A DNA stretch of 64,000 nucleotides, from NCBI GenBank assembly GCA_028291515.1, contig JAQGHU010000025.1, positions 62,001 through 126,000 of the forward strand, written 5' to 3'. Numbering within the stretch: the first letter of the stretch is position 1; every line of letters begins with the position of its first letter. This stretch comes from Schlesneria sp. (GTDB taxonomy: Bacteria > Planctomycetota > Planctomycetia > Planctomycetales > Planctomycetaceae). Below, in pieces: positions 50,042 through 58,424 of this stretch. The translations under genes and the position numbers were made by a program. The notes under the pieces were generated by a model. The model was not told where the DNA came from. It saw nothing but the letters and a program-made list of their open reading frames with translations, and searched no databases.

Positions 50042-51247
50042 ATGATTCTGCATGTCGACATGGACGCGTTCTATGCCTCGGTCGAGGAACGGGACAACCC
50101 GGAACTGGTCGGTAAGCCCGTCATTGTCGGGGGGACACCGCAAGGGCGCGGGGTTGTCGCCGCGGCGAACTATGCTGTTCGAAAATTTGGCGTGCATAGT
50201 GCCATGCCTACGTCCGCAGCACTGCGACGATGTCCGCACGCGATCCTGATCCCACCGCGTCTTAGTTACTACGCCGAGGTTTCCGAACAGATCCGTGAGA
50301 TCCTGTACCGCTACTCGCCCTTGGTCGAGCCGCTCTCTCTGGATGAAGCGTTTGTGGACGTGACCGGGAGCGAATCCCTGTTTGGTCCGCCCGCAGAGAT
50401 CGCTCGACGAATAAAGCTTGAGATCCGAGAGCGCGTGCGGCTGGTCGCCTCTGTAGGTGTCGCCCCCAACATGTTTCTGGCCAAGATTGCCAGCGATCTC
50501 GAAAAGCCGGATGGACTTGTCGTCGTCGATCCTGCCGGGGTGCAAGCGTTTCTCGATCCTCTGCCGGTGGGACGCCTGTGGGGCGTTGGCCGCGTCACGG
50601 GGCTGGCCTTGGAACAACTGGGCATCCGCACGATCGGAAACGTGCGGCAGATCGCGTTGGAAACTTTGCGGCACCACTTCGGAAAGACGGGTGAACATCT
50701 CTGGCAACTGGCTCATGGAATTGATGAACGGCAGGTGGTGGCGGATCGCGAGGCGAAATCGATTTCGCACGAAACGACATTTGCTGTCGATATCGACGAC
50801 CGCGAAGTGCTCAGAGCGTGGCTGGTCGAACTTGCGGAGCAAGTCGGCTGGCGGATGCGCCGGCAAGACCGTCGGGGACGAACAGTGCAACTCAAACTGC
50901 GGTTTGCCGATTTTCAGACGATCACACGAGCGAAGACTCTGGCCGCGCCGACGAACATCACGGACGAAATCTGGCGAACCGCCGTGGAACTCATGGAAGG
51001 ATCGTTGTCGGCATCGCACCAGGGGATTCGACTGCTGGGCGTTGGGGTAAGCGGGTTTGAAGGGACTCGCCAGGTTCAGCAGACATTGTTTGCCGACGAA
51101 GAGCGTGAGAAACAGGTCCATCTGGATCAGGCTGCCGATCTGATCCGCGCTCGCTTTGGTGCGTCTTTACTGCAGCGTGGCAGCGGACTGCTCCATGATG
51201 GTGAATTCAAGCCGGTTCCGCGACCACCGAGGAATAAGCCAGACTAG
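50042..51247 (+). CDS. dinB: DNA polymerase IV
   Basis: 401 residues. Catalytic acidics: Asp6 and Asp8 in HVDMDAFYASVE, Asp101-Glu102 in SLDEAFVD. Fingers/thumb motifs FGVHSAMPTSAALRRCP and VGVAPNMFLAKIASDLEKPDG, helix-hairpin LWGVGRVTGLALEQLGIRTI, and little-finger domain ISHETTFAVDI. C-terminal QQTLF is a beta-clamp-binding motif. Y-family translesion polymerase, probably damage inducible. No SOS box seen by eye. Tail beyond clamp motif is basic (RPPRNKPD). Standalone. Confidence 0.96.
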   Translation: MILHVDMDAFYASVEERDNPELVGKPVIVGGTPQGRGVVAAANYAVRKFGVHSAMPTSAALRRCPHAILIPPRLSYYAEVSEQIREILYRYSPLVEPLSLDEAFVDVTGSESLFGPPAEIARRIKLEIRERVRLVASVGVAPNMFLAKIASDLEKPDGLVVVDPAGVQAFLDPLPVGRLWGVGRVTGLALEQLGIRTIGNVRQIALETLRHHFGKTGEHLWQLAHGIDERQVVADREAKSISHETTFAVDIDDREVLRAWLVELAEQVGWRMRRQDRRGRTVQLKLRFADFQTITRAKTLAAPTNITDEIWRTAVELMEGSLSASHQGIRLLGVGVSGFEGTRQVQQTLFADEEREKQVHLDQAADLIRARFGASLLQRGSGLLHDGEFKPVPRPPRNKPD

Positions 51248-51325
51248 TAGCCAGGATCTTGGGCAGACGTTAATCGAGGTTGTTCGCACATCGACTTCAC
51301 CCAATCTCTTGGCGAGATCGGCTAC
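51247..51325. repeat. Palindromic repeat GTAGCC...GGCTAC, copy 2
   Basis: GTAGCCAGGATCTTGGG and CCCAATCTCTTGGCGAGATC then GGCTAC form an imperfect hairpin. ACATCGACTTCACCCAATCT is identical, inverted, in the unit at 19574-19661. Lies just after dinB. Confidence 0.65.
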
Positions 51326-51362
51326 AGGCAGAAGAGCTTGGCTTCGTGGAACGGGTAGTGTG

Positions 51363-51638
51363 TCATTTCGAATTTATGTTGCCGGACGTGACGGGGCTTT
51401 GGCTTTTCGGTCGACGACTGAGCAGCATGTAGGCAGAAATGAATGTGAAAAGAAAAACAAGGACCGACTGTTCTATGAGAACTATTGACACCGCCTCTTG
51501 GGGCTGAATGCTCTCCGCTATCGCAATTGTCCGCAGCATGTCCGAGACACCCAGCCCGGCCAAGAATAACGTCACGCATCCGACCTTGCGTTTCCACCCG
51601 CGAAAGAATGCACACATAAAACTGAAGAACTCGCCCAT
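51363..51638 (-). CDS. GWRRK-family small membrane protein, paralog E (short, divergent)
   Basis: 91 residues. Starts MGEFFSFMCAFFRGWKRKVGC, where the FF-x-x...FF-x-GWKRK segment looks like a duplicated or fused start (MGEFF, then CAFFRGWKRK). Helix VTLFLAGLGVSDML, a short polar link, a second helix VLVFLFTFISAYMLLSRRPK. The long middle loop of A-D is missing. Retains SAY-x-L near the end. Repeats 51247-51325 and 51752-51873 flank the gene. Function unknown; inner-membrane location inferred. Confidence 0.7.
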   Translation of the reverse strand: MGEFFSFMCAFFRGWKRKVGCVTLFLAGLGVSDMLRTIAIAESIQPQEAVSIVLIEQSVLVFLFTFISAYMLLSRRPKSQSPVTSGNINSK

Positions 51639-51751
51639 GATTCACCTCATCGCCGATGATTCTACAAACTGGAGCAGGAAAGGCGACGGGGTCCCTGTAG
51701 TCGACGCTTCGTCGCCCACAGTGGATTCGAGAACGACGTCCATCCAAGAAC

Positions 51752-51873
51752 TGGGGGCGAACGAAGCGTTCGACCCCAGCCACCCTAAACTAAGCGTCAC
51801 AAACTTTGGGCGAGTGTCTATCGTATTGGGATCGCACAGCGACTTCGCCTAATCTCTTGGCGAGATTGGCTAC
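51752..51873. repeat. Two dispersed repeats upstream of rsmA
   Basis: 51752-51784 is copy 2 of the GGGGGCGAA...TTCGACCCC family; 51836-51873 is a third, half-length unit of the GTAGCC/GGCTAC family (AATCTCTTGGCGAGATTGGC then TAC). Confidence 0.6.
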
Positions 51874-51954
51874 GGGGAGGCGAGAATGGTGGCAGGAAAT
51901 TGAACGTGGTCCAAGTTCTGGCACCGGCGTCTGGTTCTTGCTATACTACTGCGG

Positions 51955-52902
51955 ATGAATTCGCCGCTTCGTCAGACCCGGTCCCATCTCATCGCCCTGT
52001 TTCAGCAGGAAGGGTTGCACCCGCGCGGGGATCTGGGCCAGAACTTTCTGATCGATCTGAATCTGCTGGAAAGTATTGTCGCAGAAGCAGATCTGAGTGC
52101 TGACGACGTCGTGCTGGAGATCGGTGCCGGGACCGGTGGCCTGACGACTTTTCTCGCTGCCGAGGCGGGTGCTGTCGTATCAGTCGAATATGATCCGAAC
52201 ATGTATCGGCTGGCGAGCGAAGCAGTTTCTCGCTTGCCGGACGTCACATTGCTGAATTGCGATGCATTGAAAAGCAAGCATCAGCTGAATCCGTTGATCA
52301 TCACGGAAGTCGATCGAGAACTCGCTGCCGAGCCCGGGCGACGGCTGAAATTAGTGGCCAACCTGCCCTATCACGTCGGCACGCCGATCATCGCGAATCT
52401 GCTGGCGCTGGATTATCCGCTGGATCGGATGGTCGTCACGATTCAGTACGAACTGGCTCAGCGGTTGTGTGCGAAACCACATACGTCGGACTACAGCGCG
52501 TTGTCGGTTTTTATGCAGGCTCAATGCCGCATCAAGATCATACACAAGCTGGGACCGTCGGTCTTCTGGCCGCGGCCGGAAGTAGATTCGGCGATCGTGC
52601 GGATCGATCCCGATCCCGACATGCGAACCAAAATTGTGGACCGACACGCGATGCAAATCTTTTTGCGAGACCTGTTCACGCAAAGGCGGAAGCTGCTGCG
52701 AGGGGTGCTGGCTCAGAACTATAAGGGGCGTCTGACCAAGCCGGTCATCGACGCCATTTTGGCCGAGTTGCAATTGCCCGCCGCGGCGCGGGCCGAAGAA
52801 TTGGAAGTCGACCAGTTGGTCGCACTTTCGAACCGATTGCAGCGGGCGATTGTCAGTCAAACACCGGAATCAACAACCAACGAACCGACTCGGGATGCGT
52901 GA
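51955..52902 (+). CDS. rsmA: 16S rRNA dimethyladenosine transferase
   Basis: 315 residues. [20 protein letters not shown] is the family N-terminus, [15 protein letters not shown] is SAM motif [16 protein letters not shown] motif II, and [18 protein letters not shown] contains the NLPY catalytic motif. [17 protein letters not shown] and the C-terminal domain follow. It dimethylates the two adjacent adenines in helix 45 of 16S rRNA. Start ATG 51955. The stop precedes the guaB start by 31 bp, so the two are probably co-transcribed. Confidence 0.96.
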   Translation: MNSPLRQTRSHLIALFQQEGLHPRGDLGQNFLIDLNLLESIVAEADLSADDVVLEIGAGTGGLTTFLAAEAGAVVSVEYDPNMYRLASEAVSRLPDVTLLNCDALKSKHQLNPLIITEVDRELAAEPGRRLKLVANLPYHVGTPIIANLLALDYPLDRMVVTIQYELAQRLCAKPHTSDYSALSVFMQAQCRIKIIHKLGPSVFWPRPEVDSAIVRIDPDPDMRTKIVDRHAMQIFLRDLFTQRRKLLRGVLAQNYKGRLTKPVIDAILAELQLPAAARAEELEVDQLVALSNRLQRAIVSQTPESTTNEPTRDA

Positions 52903-52933
52903 TGCATCCCTGACTACTGATCAGGAGCTGACC

Positions 52934-54418
52934 ATGGAAGACCGGATTGCTTACAAGGGAGTCACGTTTGACGACGTGCTGCTGGAACCCGGCTATAGCG
53001 AACTTGTGCCGGCCGATACCGATGTCTCGACGCAACTGACGCGGAACATTCGGCTAAGTATGCCGATTCTCTCCAGCCCGATGGATACGGTCACCGAAAG
53101 TGACATGGCGGTGGCAATGGCCCAGGAGGGTGGCCTGGGGATCATCCATAAGAATATGACCCCTGAGGCTCAGGCGCTTCAGGTCGAACGGGTAAAGCGT
53201 GCCGAGCATGGCGTGATTGTTGATCCTGTGACGCTGCCGCCGGAAGCAACCGCGGCTCAGGCGCGGGATATCATGGAGGAAAAGAACATCGGCGGCGTGC
53301 CGGTCACACGCGATGGCAAGCTGTTGGGCATCCTGACTCGCCGCGACCTGCGGTTTCTGCCGTCCACCGATACTCCGGTATCGGAAGTGATGACAAAAGT
53401 GAATCTGGTGACTGCGAATGAAGACACCACGCTGGAGCAGGCGCAGCGGTTACTCTTGATAAACAAGGTGGAGAAGCTGCTACTGGTCGATGAAAACTAC
53501 CAGTTGAAGGGGTTAATCACGATCAAGGATATCGACAAGAATCTCCGATATCCAAGAGCAGCCAAAGACACACGCGGTCGTTTACGGGTCGGGGCTGCGA
53601 TCGGAGTTGGCGATTACGAGCGGGCCGCACTGCTGATTGAAAAGGGAGTTGACGTTCTGTGCGTGGACAGTGCCCACGGACATTCCAGGAACGTTATCGA
53701 AACGGTCAAAGAACTGAAGCGGCGATGGACAATCGATGTCGTCGCCGGAAACGTGGCAACGACAGAAGGAGCACGAGACCTGGTCCGCGCGGGGGCGGAT
53801 GCGGTGAAGGTTGGGATTGGTCCGGGTTCGATTTGCACCACGCGAATCATCGCCGGGATCGGGGTCCCGCAACTGACGGCGATTGCCAATGCCGTCAAAG
53901 CCACAGCCGGAACCGACATTCCGATCATCGCGGACGGGGGCATTCGCTATAGCGGTGACATTACGAAAGCCCTGGCAGCCGGAGCCCACTGCGTGATGCT
54001 GGGGGGCCTGCTAGCAGGGCTGGATGAAAGTCCCGGCGAAGTCGTGCTGTTTCAAGGAAGACGATTTAAACGCTATCGCGGCATGGGTTCACTGGGCGCG
54101 ATGGTGAAGGGAAGCAGTGAACGATACCGACAATCGTCCCACGACGACGGCAAGGGACCATCCAAACTGGTTCCTGAAGGAGTCGAAGGACGCGTGGCCT
54201 ACAAGGGCTCATTGCCGGTGTTGTTGTATCAATTGATTGGAGGCCTGCGGGCCGGCATGGGATACTGTGGCGTTCGCACGATCGCCGAATTGCGCACGGA
54301 AGCTCGATTCATACAGGTCTCACCGGCCACGGTCAGGGAGAGCCATCCGCATGACATTACCATTGTCGAAGAATCGCCAAACTACTCGGCCGAACACGCG
54401 CCGATGGAGTCGCCTTAA
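52934..54418 (+). CDS. guaB: IMP dehydrogenase
   Basis: 494 residues from ATG 52934 (frame open to 52850 inside rsm[21 protein letters not shown] is the usual start, AGGAG upstream). CBS pair inserted at residues ~95-215 ([40 protein letters not shown]). Catalytic loop [11 protein letters not shown] with Cys301; flap [11 protein letters not shown] and [11 protein letters not shown]. It oxidises IMP to XMP, the committed step of GTP synthesis, cytoplasmic. The following gene starts 68 nt before the stop. Confidence 0.97.
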   Translation: MEDRIAYKGVTFDDVLLEPGYSELVPADTDVSTQLTRNIRLSMPILSSPMDTVTESDMAVAMAQEGGLGIIHKNMTPEAQALQVERVKRAEHGVIVDPVTLPPEATAAQARDIMEEKNIGGVPVTRDGKLLGILTRRDLRFLPSTDTPVSEVMTKVNLVTANEDTTLEQAQRLLLINKVEKLLLVDENYQLKGLITIKDIDKNLRYPRAAKDTRGRLRVGAAIGVGDYERAALLIEKGVDVLCVDSAHGHSRNVIETVKELKRRWTIDVVAGNVATTEGARDLVRAGADAVKVGIGPGSICTTRIIAGIGVPQLTAIANAVKATAGTDIPIIADGGIRYSGDITKALAAGAHCVMLGGLLAGLDESPGEVVLFQGRRFKRYRGMGSLGAMVKGSSERYRQSSHDDGKGPSKLVPEGVEGRVAYKGSLPVLLYQLIGGLRAGMGYCGVRTIAELRTEARFIQVSPATVRESHPHDITIVEESPNYSAEHAPMESP

Positions 54419-55397
54419 ACTGGCCGTCCTGGGAGCTTCGGTTCTGTGGAACCTGGCTCCCCTGGCTTCGGCCGACCAGCCGGGCCTGCGAACACGCGAT
54501 ACGTCTGCATCGCAGCCGGCCGCCGCACGGTGGAAGAAACTAAAAGGTCAGTACGAAGTCACCCCCAGTTCGTCGTCGCGTTCGACGCAACTGGAGCAGC
54601 CAGGCGGCAAAGGGACCACAGTCAAAGCGACTCCGGTCTCGACTGCCACCGAGCCACTGGCCGCTGAAGTCGAATCGACTTTTGCTAGTGACGAACAAGC
54701 GCCAGAACGCGCCCTCCCCTTGCCTGATGCCGAGCCGTCAGCGCAACCCTACGAAGAGAGCTTCAATCCCTTCGAGGATCCGGCCACAGTCGAACGATCA
54801 GTGCCCGTACAAAACGTGAGCCAACTCGATCAGAAGACTCAGGAAAAGATGCAGATCCAGACTCCGCTGGACCCCGTGGGTGCCCCACGCAACAATGCGC
54901 GGCCAATTGGTCAGATCCCAAGCGGTCCGCCGCGCAAGACGACGCAAGTGCGACGCATCAGCGATATCAATCCGCAGAATGACTTTGACCGCGATACCGA
55001 AATCAAGCAGTACGCTGCTGAGAAGGCTCGCGAGTTCAACGTCCGTTTCGGTGGCGACACCTATGTCCCTCGCAACTTCCCGGAGCTGGGAATGTGTTGG
55101 ACTCCCCCGCACACGAACTACTATCCGCTCTACTTCGAAGATCCTGCCCTGGAACGATACGGCCACTCTCACCACCACCTGATTCAGCCGATTATCTCGT
55201 CGGCCCGAATGAGTGGTCAACTGGTGATGATGCCGTACCAGATGGCCATGGTTCCACCCTGGGAACTGCATTCGCCACTGGGCTGGTACCGACCGGGTGA
55301 TGTGGTGCCGAAACTGCGTTATCCGTTCCCCTGGAACACCAAGGCGGCCCTTGTCCAAGCCGCTGCCGTCACCGGATTTATTTACGTGATCCCATGA
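54351..55397 (+). CDS. Secreted hypothetical protein overlapping guaB
   Basis: 348 residues from ATG 54351 with AGGGAG upstream, overlapping guaB by 68 nt in a different frame. A basic N-terminus precedes a signal-like segment [20 protein letters not shown]. The middle is Ser/Thr/Pro/Glu-rich and likely unstructured. The last third is distinctive: [80 protein letters not shown], a Pro/Tyr/Met-rich pattern recurring in planctomycete secreted proteins. Function unknown. Confidence 0.75.
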   Translation: MTLPLSKNRQTTRPNTRRWSRLKLAVLGASVLWNLAPLASADQPGLRTRDTSASQPAAARWKKLKGQYEVTPSSSSRSTQLEQPGGKGTTVKATPVSTATEPLAAEVESTFASDEQAPERALPLPDAEPSAQPYEESFNPFEDPATVERSVPVQNVSQLDQKTQEKMQIQTPLDPVGAPRNNARPIGQIPSGPPRKTTQVRRISDINPQNDFDRDTEIKQYAAEKAREFNVRFGGDTYVPRNFPELGMCWTPPHTNYYPLYFEDPALERYGHSHHHLIQPIISSARMSGQLVMMPYQMAMVPPWELHSPLGWYRPGDVVPKLRYPFPWNTKAALVQAAAVTGFIYVIP

Positions 55398-55531
55398 TCA
55401 CGATGTGAAAGTCTTGCGACAGACCTGCAGTACCTCGGTTGCGAATCTCGTGACCGAGGTACTGTCGTTTGGTGCGTCGATGAATATGCGTCGTGGCCCA
55501 TCAGCCCTGCGCGTGTCCGACCGGCGTTATC

Positions 55532-55627
55532 AACGCAAAGTCGCCAAGGCGCAAAGACGCCAAGAAGAAGATATCTTCTGCCCTCTTTATCTTCCCTTGC
55601 GTCTTTGCGCCTTGGCGACTTTGCGTT
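55532..55627. repeat. Perfect 29-bp inverted repeat (96-bp element)
   Basis: AACGCAAAGTCGCCAAGGCG then CAAAGACGC at 55532-55560 is exactly complementary to 55599-55627. A related single arm occurs at about 63028-63060 (TTAACGCAAAGACGCCAAGG then CGC). Confidence 0.85.
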
Positions 55628-55958
55628 AATAAGGCAGCCAAGCGGCTACGCCCGGAAGTGCGGTTGGCTACTCGTCTTCGCAATTCAAGACCAAGATCAA
55701 CAGGGGTGGATCGGTCACCGGGCCGAAGTCTGAAGGGTTGACCATTTGATGGTTTAAAGTGATGGCTCTCAAGCAAAGTGCTTGCCTCAAAGCCTTCAAT
55801 TGATTTTGATGCTTTGTTCTTCCTGATTTGGCTCATTCGTTATTGAAGCCAAAGCTTCGTCTAGCCGGAGCGCTCCAAGGTGCGGGGAGCGACTTCCGAA
55901 GAGCCGCCGACGCTGGTATCTTCTAGGTGAAGACTGATCTCCTTTGCAGGATTGTGTG

Positions 55959-56369
55959 ATGTCCCCTTCCATTGATGAGACGTTGACCTTGGCCGACCGC
56001 ATTCTCGATCGTATTGAAGCCCTGATTTTTGAAGCCGAGCGAACCACCAAGCCGCTGGAAGTGGATCCGTATCGAGGTCAATTGTTTGAACTGTTCGTGA
56101 CTGCCAACGGGGCCGGATATACCGCGGACGGAGCGGATCCGGACCTGTCCGCCGATGGACTGTGCCGCCTGCTGGGCAGCCGCTGGGGCCTGGCCAATGC
56201 CGCTCGCGAATCGATGGCCCAACAAACGCGAATGCCTGCCGATCAATTGGCGAAGATGCGATTGCTGTGGTCGGTCATGCGAATGTGGATGGAATGGGAC
56301 TACGCGTGGGAACGCTGGGCCGAATTCCATAAGACTCCAACCAAGGAATCGCCCGATCAGGCCGAGTAG
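55959..56369 (+). CDS. Hypothetical cytoplasmic protein
   Basis: 136 residues from ATG 55959 (frame open from 55944). Helical, Trp-rich: TLTLADRILDRIEALIFEAE, YRGQLFELFVTANGAGYTAD, LRLLWSVMRMWMEWDYAWER-like MRLLWSVMRMWMEWDYAWER. No family recognised. Its last 13 bases overlap the convergent methylase gene. Confidence 0.6.
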   Translation: MSPSIDETLTLADRILDRIEALIFEAERTTKPLEVDPYRGQLFELFVTANGAGYTADGADPDLSADGLCRLLGSRWGLANAARESMAQQTRMPADQLAKMRLLWSVMRMWMEWDYAWERWAEFHKTPTKESPDQAE

Positions 56370-58234
56370 AGTTGCTCGACCAAGTGATCGAGTCGAGCCT
56401 CGGAGACTACTCGCTCTTCGACAGGGACAGGCCAGTGGCGAGCCAACTGATCCAACTTGGATAGAATTTCCGGCCGCGATGTCATCGGTAGCGGGAACTG
56501 CTTCAGCACGGTGCCACTGATGTCCAGATGCGCACCGCGTGGCTTGGCGGTCGCTTCAAACCAGTGTTTGGCACGGGACGAATTCAGGACGGCGGTTAGC
56601 GCTGCTACGGACATGCGAGCATCAGTGTTGGCCGGGTTTGCGACGATGACGTTCATCGAGAACCCGACATAGGTGGGCTGCTCAGCATAGGCGAACCGCG
56701 GCTCGTGGCCCATCTGCAGACAGAGGACTCGCGGTTCGACGAACAGACGTTCTTCGCGCGGCCAGTGCAAGTGCCACCAGGCAATCTGACCGGACTGCAC
56801 TTCGCGTCGACGCTCTAACACGACACGATAGCGTTCCAAGTGCGCGGCGATGCGCGGATACGGCTGAAGTGAAGCGGCCGTTGTTTTCGTGAGGTAGAGC
56901 ACATGATGAGACGGCTGCGAGTCGACGCGAAATCGTCCGACCGTCGACAAGGCGTAGTAGGGCCGCAACAGCGCGGCCTCGGCATTGTTCAGGTCTAATC
57001 CGGCTATCTCAGCGGTGGTCAGCACGAACACGCCCCGGCCGATCGCCACACGATCACCAAGTTCCAGGGCGGCGGCCCGAGTCACAAACGGCGGGTTCTC
57101 GGCCATGCCCTGTCGCACATCGAACTGATCAGCCAACACGCTGGTTGACTGTTGTTGCAGCCGGTGCGATTCGGAACTGGTTCGCAATTGCCCGTTCAAC
57201 CACAACGCCTGCTGCGGGACGGTACGCACGGACTCGTCGGCCCAGAGATCACTTTGCATCGCCACTTCGATCTGACCGCGCGACTGGTTCGACAGATCGA
57301 AGACTCGACAGCTTGTGATCGCAGCCGGCTCTTTTCGAACGCGGAAGATCATGTGCCGACCGGAGACCTGTGGAAACAGCGGCACCGATCCAAAGTGGAC
57401 GACTTCTTCCAGCGTCGATTCGGTCGCCATTCGCTCTCGCAAACGTTTCGCCGACGCCGCGCTGGTCCAGTAGCTATTCACGATGAACGCCAACCGACCG
57501 CCAGGCTTCAGCAGATCGAGGCCTCGGTGAAAGAAGTAGTGCCAGAGGTCCATGCGAGCGGTTCGCCACTGTTGCCCGATGGACGAAGCCGCGATCCGGT
57601 CGAAGTCGGCTTTGGCGTTGAGTTCGCGTCGATAGGGAGGATTGCCAATGATCAGATCGAACCCGCCGGCATTGGCGACTGTAGGGAAGGCGGTGCTCCA
57701 GTCGATGGGAGCGACTTCCTCGTTGGTGACATGGTGCGGAGTACTGAGTACTGAGTACTGAGTACGCGGTGGCTTGATCGGCGGCTCACTCGGTCGCTCG
57801 CATGGTGGCTTAATCGGCGGCTTTACAGAGCGGGTCGACCAAGCATCACCCAAGAGCGAATCGCCGCATCGGAACTGGGCTGCGAGGATGTTGGCGACTT
57901 TGGCCGTGTCTGGGAGCCCACCGCCGATCCACTCGGCTAGACGTTGATGTAGCTTCTTGATGGCGATCGGATCAGCGTCGACTCCGAAGATGCGATCACG
58001 CACAATCGCTAGCCGACCAGCCGTGTCAGCATGGGGAATACCACGACGAGCGGCGAGTTCTTCAAGGAGAGCCAGTACGAACGCGCCGTCGCCGCAGGCC
58101 GGATCCAGAATTCGCCAGGAATCGACGTGCGTCGCCTGAACAGCAGCGGACAGGGCACGCGCGACCATCCAGCGGGCTAGCCATTCGGGCGTGTAATAAC
58201 TGCCAAGGGCACGGCGGCGTTTTGTGTTCTGCAT
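56357..58234 (-). CDS. N6-adenine DNA methylase (Eco57I/type IIG-like)
   Basis: 625 residues. N-terminal GSYYTPEWLARWM, SAM motif DPACGDGAF (44-52), FGVDADPIAIKKLHQRLA (motif II) and catalytic IIGNPPYRREL (Asn198-Pro-Pro-Tyr201), all in the gamma-class amino-methylase order, followed by a long specificity region with VRQGMAENPPF and the TRD-like C-terminal half. No nuclease domain is seen at either end, and no restriction gene lies beside it, so an orphan methylase or a solitary BREX/type II-like enzyme is possible. Residues ~132-172 are a repetitive PPIKPP...STPHH insert that contains a GTACTGA tandem repeat in the DNA. Confidence 0.88.
   Translation of the reverse strand: MQNTKRRRALGSYYTPEWLARWMVARALSAAVQATHVDSWRILDPACGDGAFVLALLEELAARRGIPHADTAGRLAIVRDRIFGVDADPIAIKKLHQRLAEWIGGGLPDTAKVANILAAQFRCGDSLLGDAWSTRSVKPPIKPPCERPSEPPIKPPRTQYSVLSTPHHVTNEEVAPIDWSTAFPTVANAGGFDLIIGNPPYRRELNAKADFDRIAASSIGQQWRTARMDLWHYFFHRGLDLLKPGGRLAFIVNSYWTSAASAKRLRERMATESTLEEVVHFGSVPLFPQVSGRHMIFRVRKEPAAITSCRVFDLSNQSRGQIEVAMQSDLWADESVRTVPQQALWLNGQLRTSSESHRLQQQSTSVLADQFDVRQGMAENPPFVTRAAALELGDRVAIGRGVFVLTTAEIAGLDLNNAEAALLRPYYALSTVGRFRVDSQPSHHVLYLTKTTAASLQPYPRIAAHLERYRVVLERRREVQSGQIAWWHLHWPREERLFVEPRVLCLQMGHEPRFAYAEQPTYVGFSMNVIVANPANTDARMSVAALTAVLNSSRAKHWFEATAKPRGAHLDISGTVLKQFPLPMTSRPEILSKLDQLARHWPVPVEERVVSEARLDHLVEQLYSA
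57739..57763. repeat. Short tandem repeat inside the methylase gene
   Basis: AGTACTGAGTACTGAGTACTG continuing GAGTAC: a 7-bp unit (TACTGAG) repeated about three times, in-frame inside the coding region (YSVLS in protein). A site for length variation. Confidence 0.7.
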
Positions 58235-58424
58235 CCGCGTTTGCCCTGTCTTCTTGCACTTCGGAAGTCCGCTCCAGCGGACTCGGCATCAAGCTGGTAT
58301 TGAATGAGTTCACTGACGAGCGCGATCTACAATTGGCCAATCCACTCAAACCTTACCTCGTTGGTTCTAATATAGCCGGACAAGGTTTATCATTTCATCT
58401 CACAAAACGAGGTGAGAATTGCCG

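Noticed and set aside
51955-54418. Possible tRNA or rRNA genes near rsmA/guaB
   Set aside because: No cloverleaf or rRNA-like sequence was recognised by eye anywhere in the window; a tRNA scan would be decisive.
57739-57763. Possible CRISPR or VNTR array
   Set aside because: Only a 7-bp unit repeated about three times inside a coding gene; no spacers.
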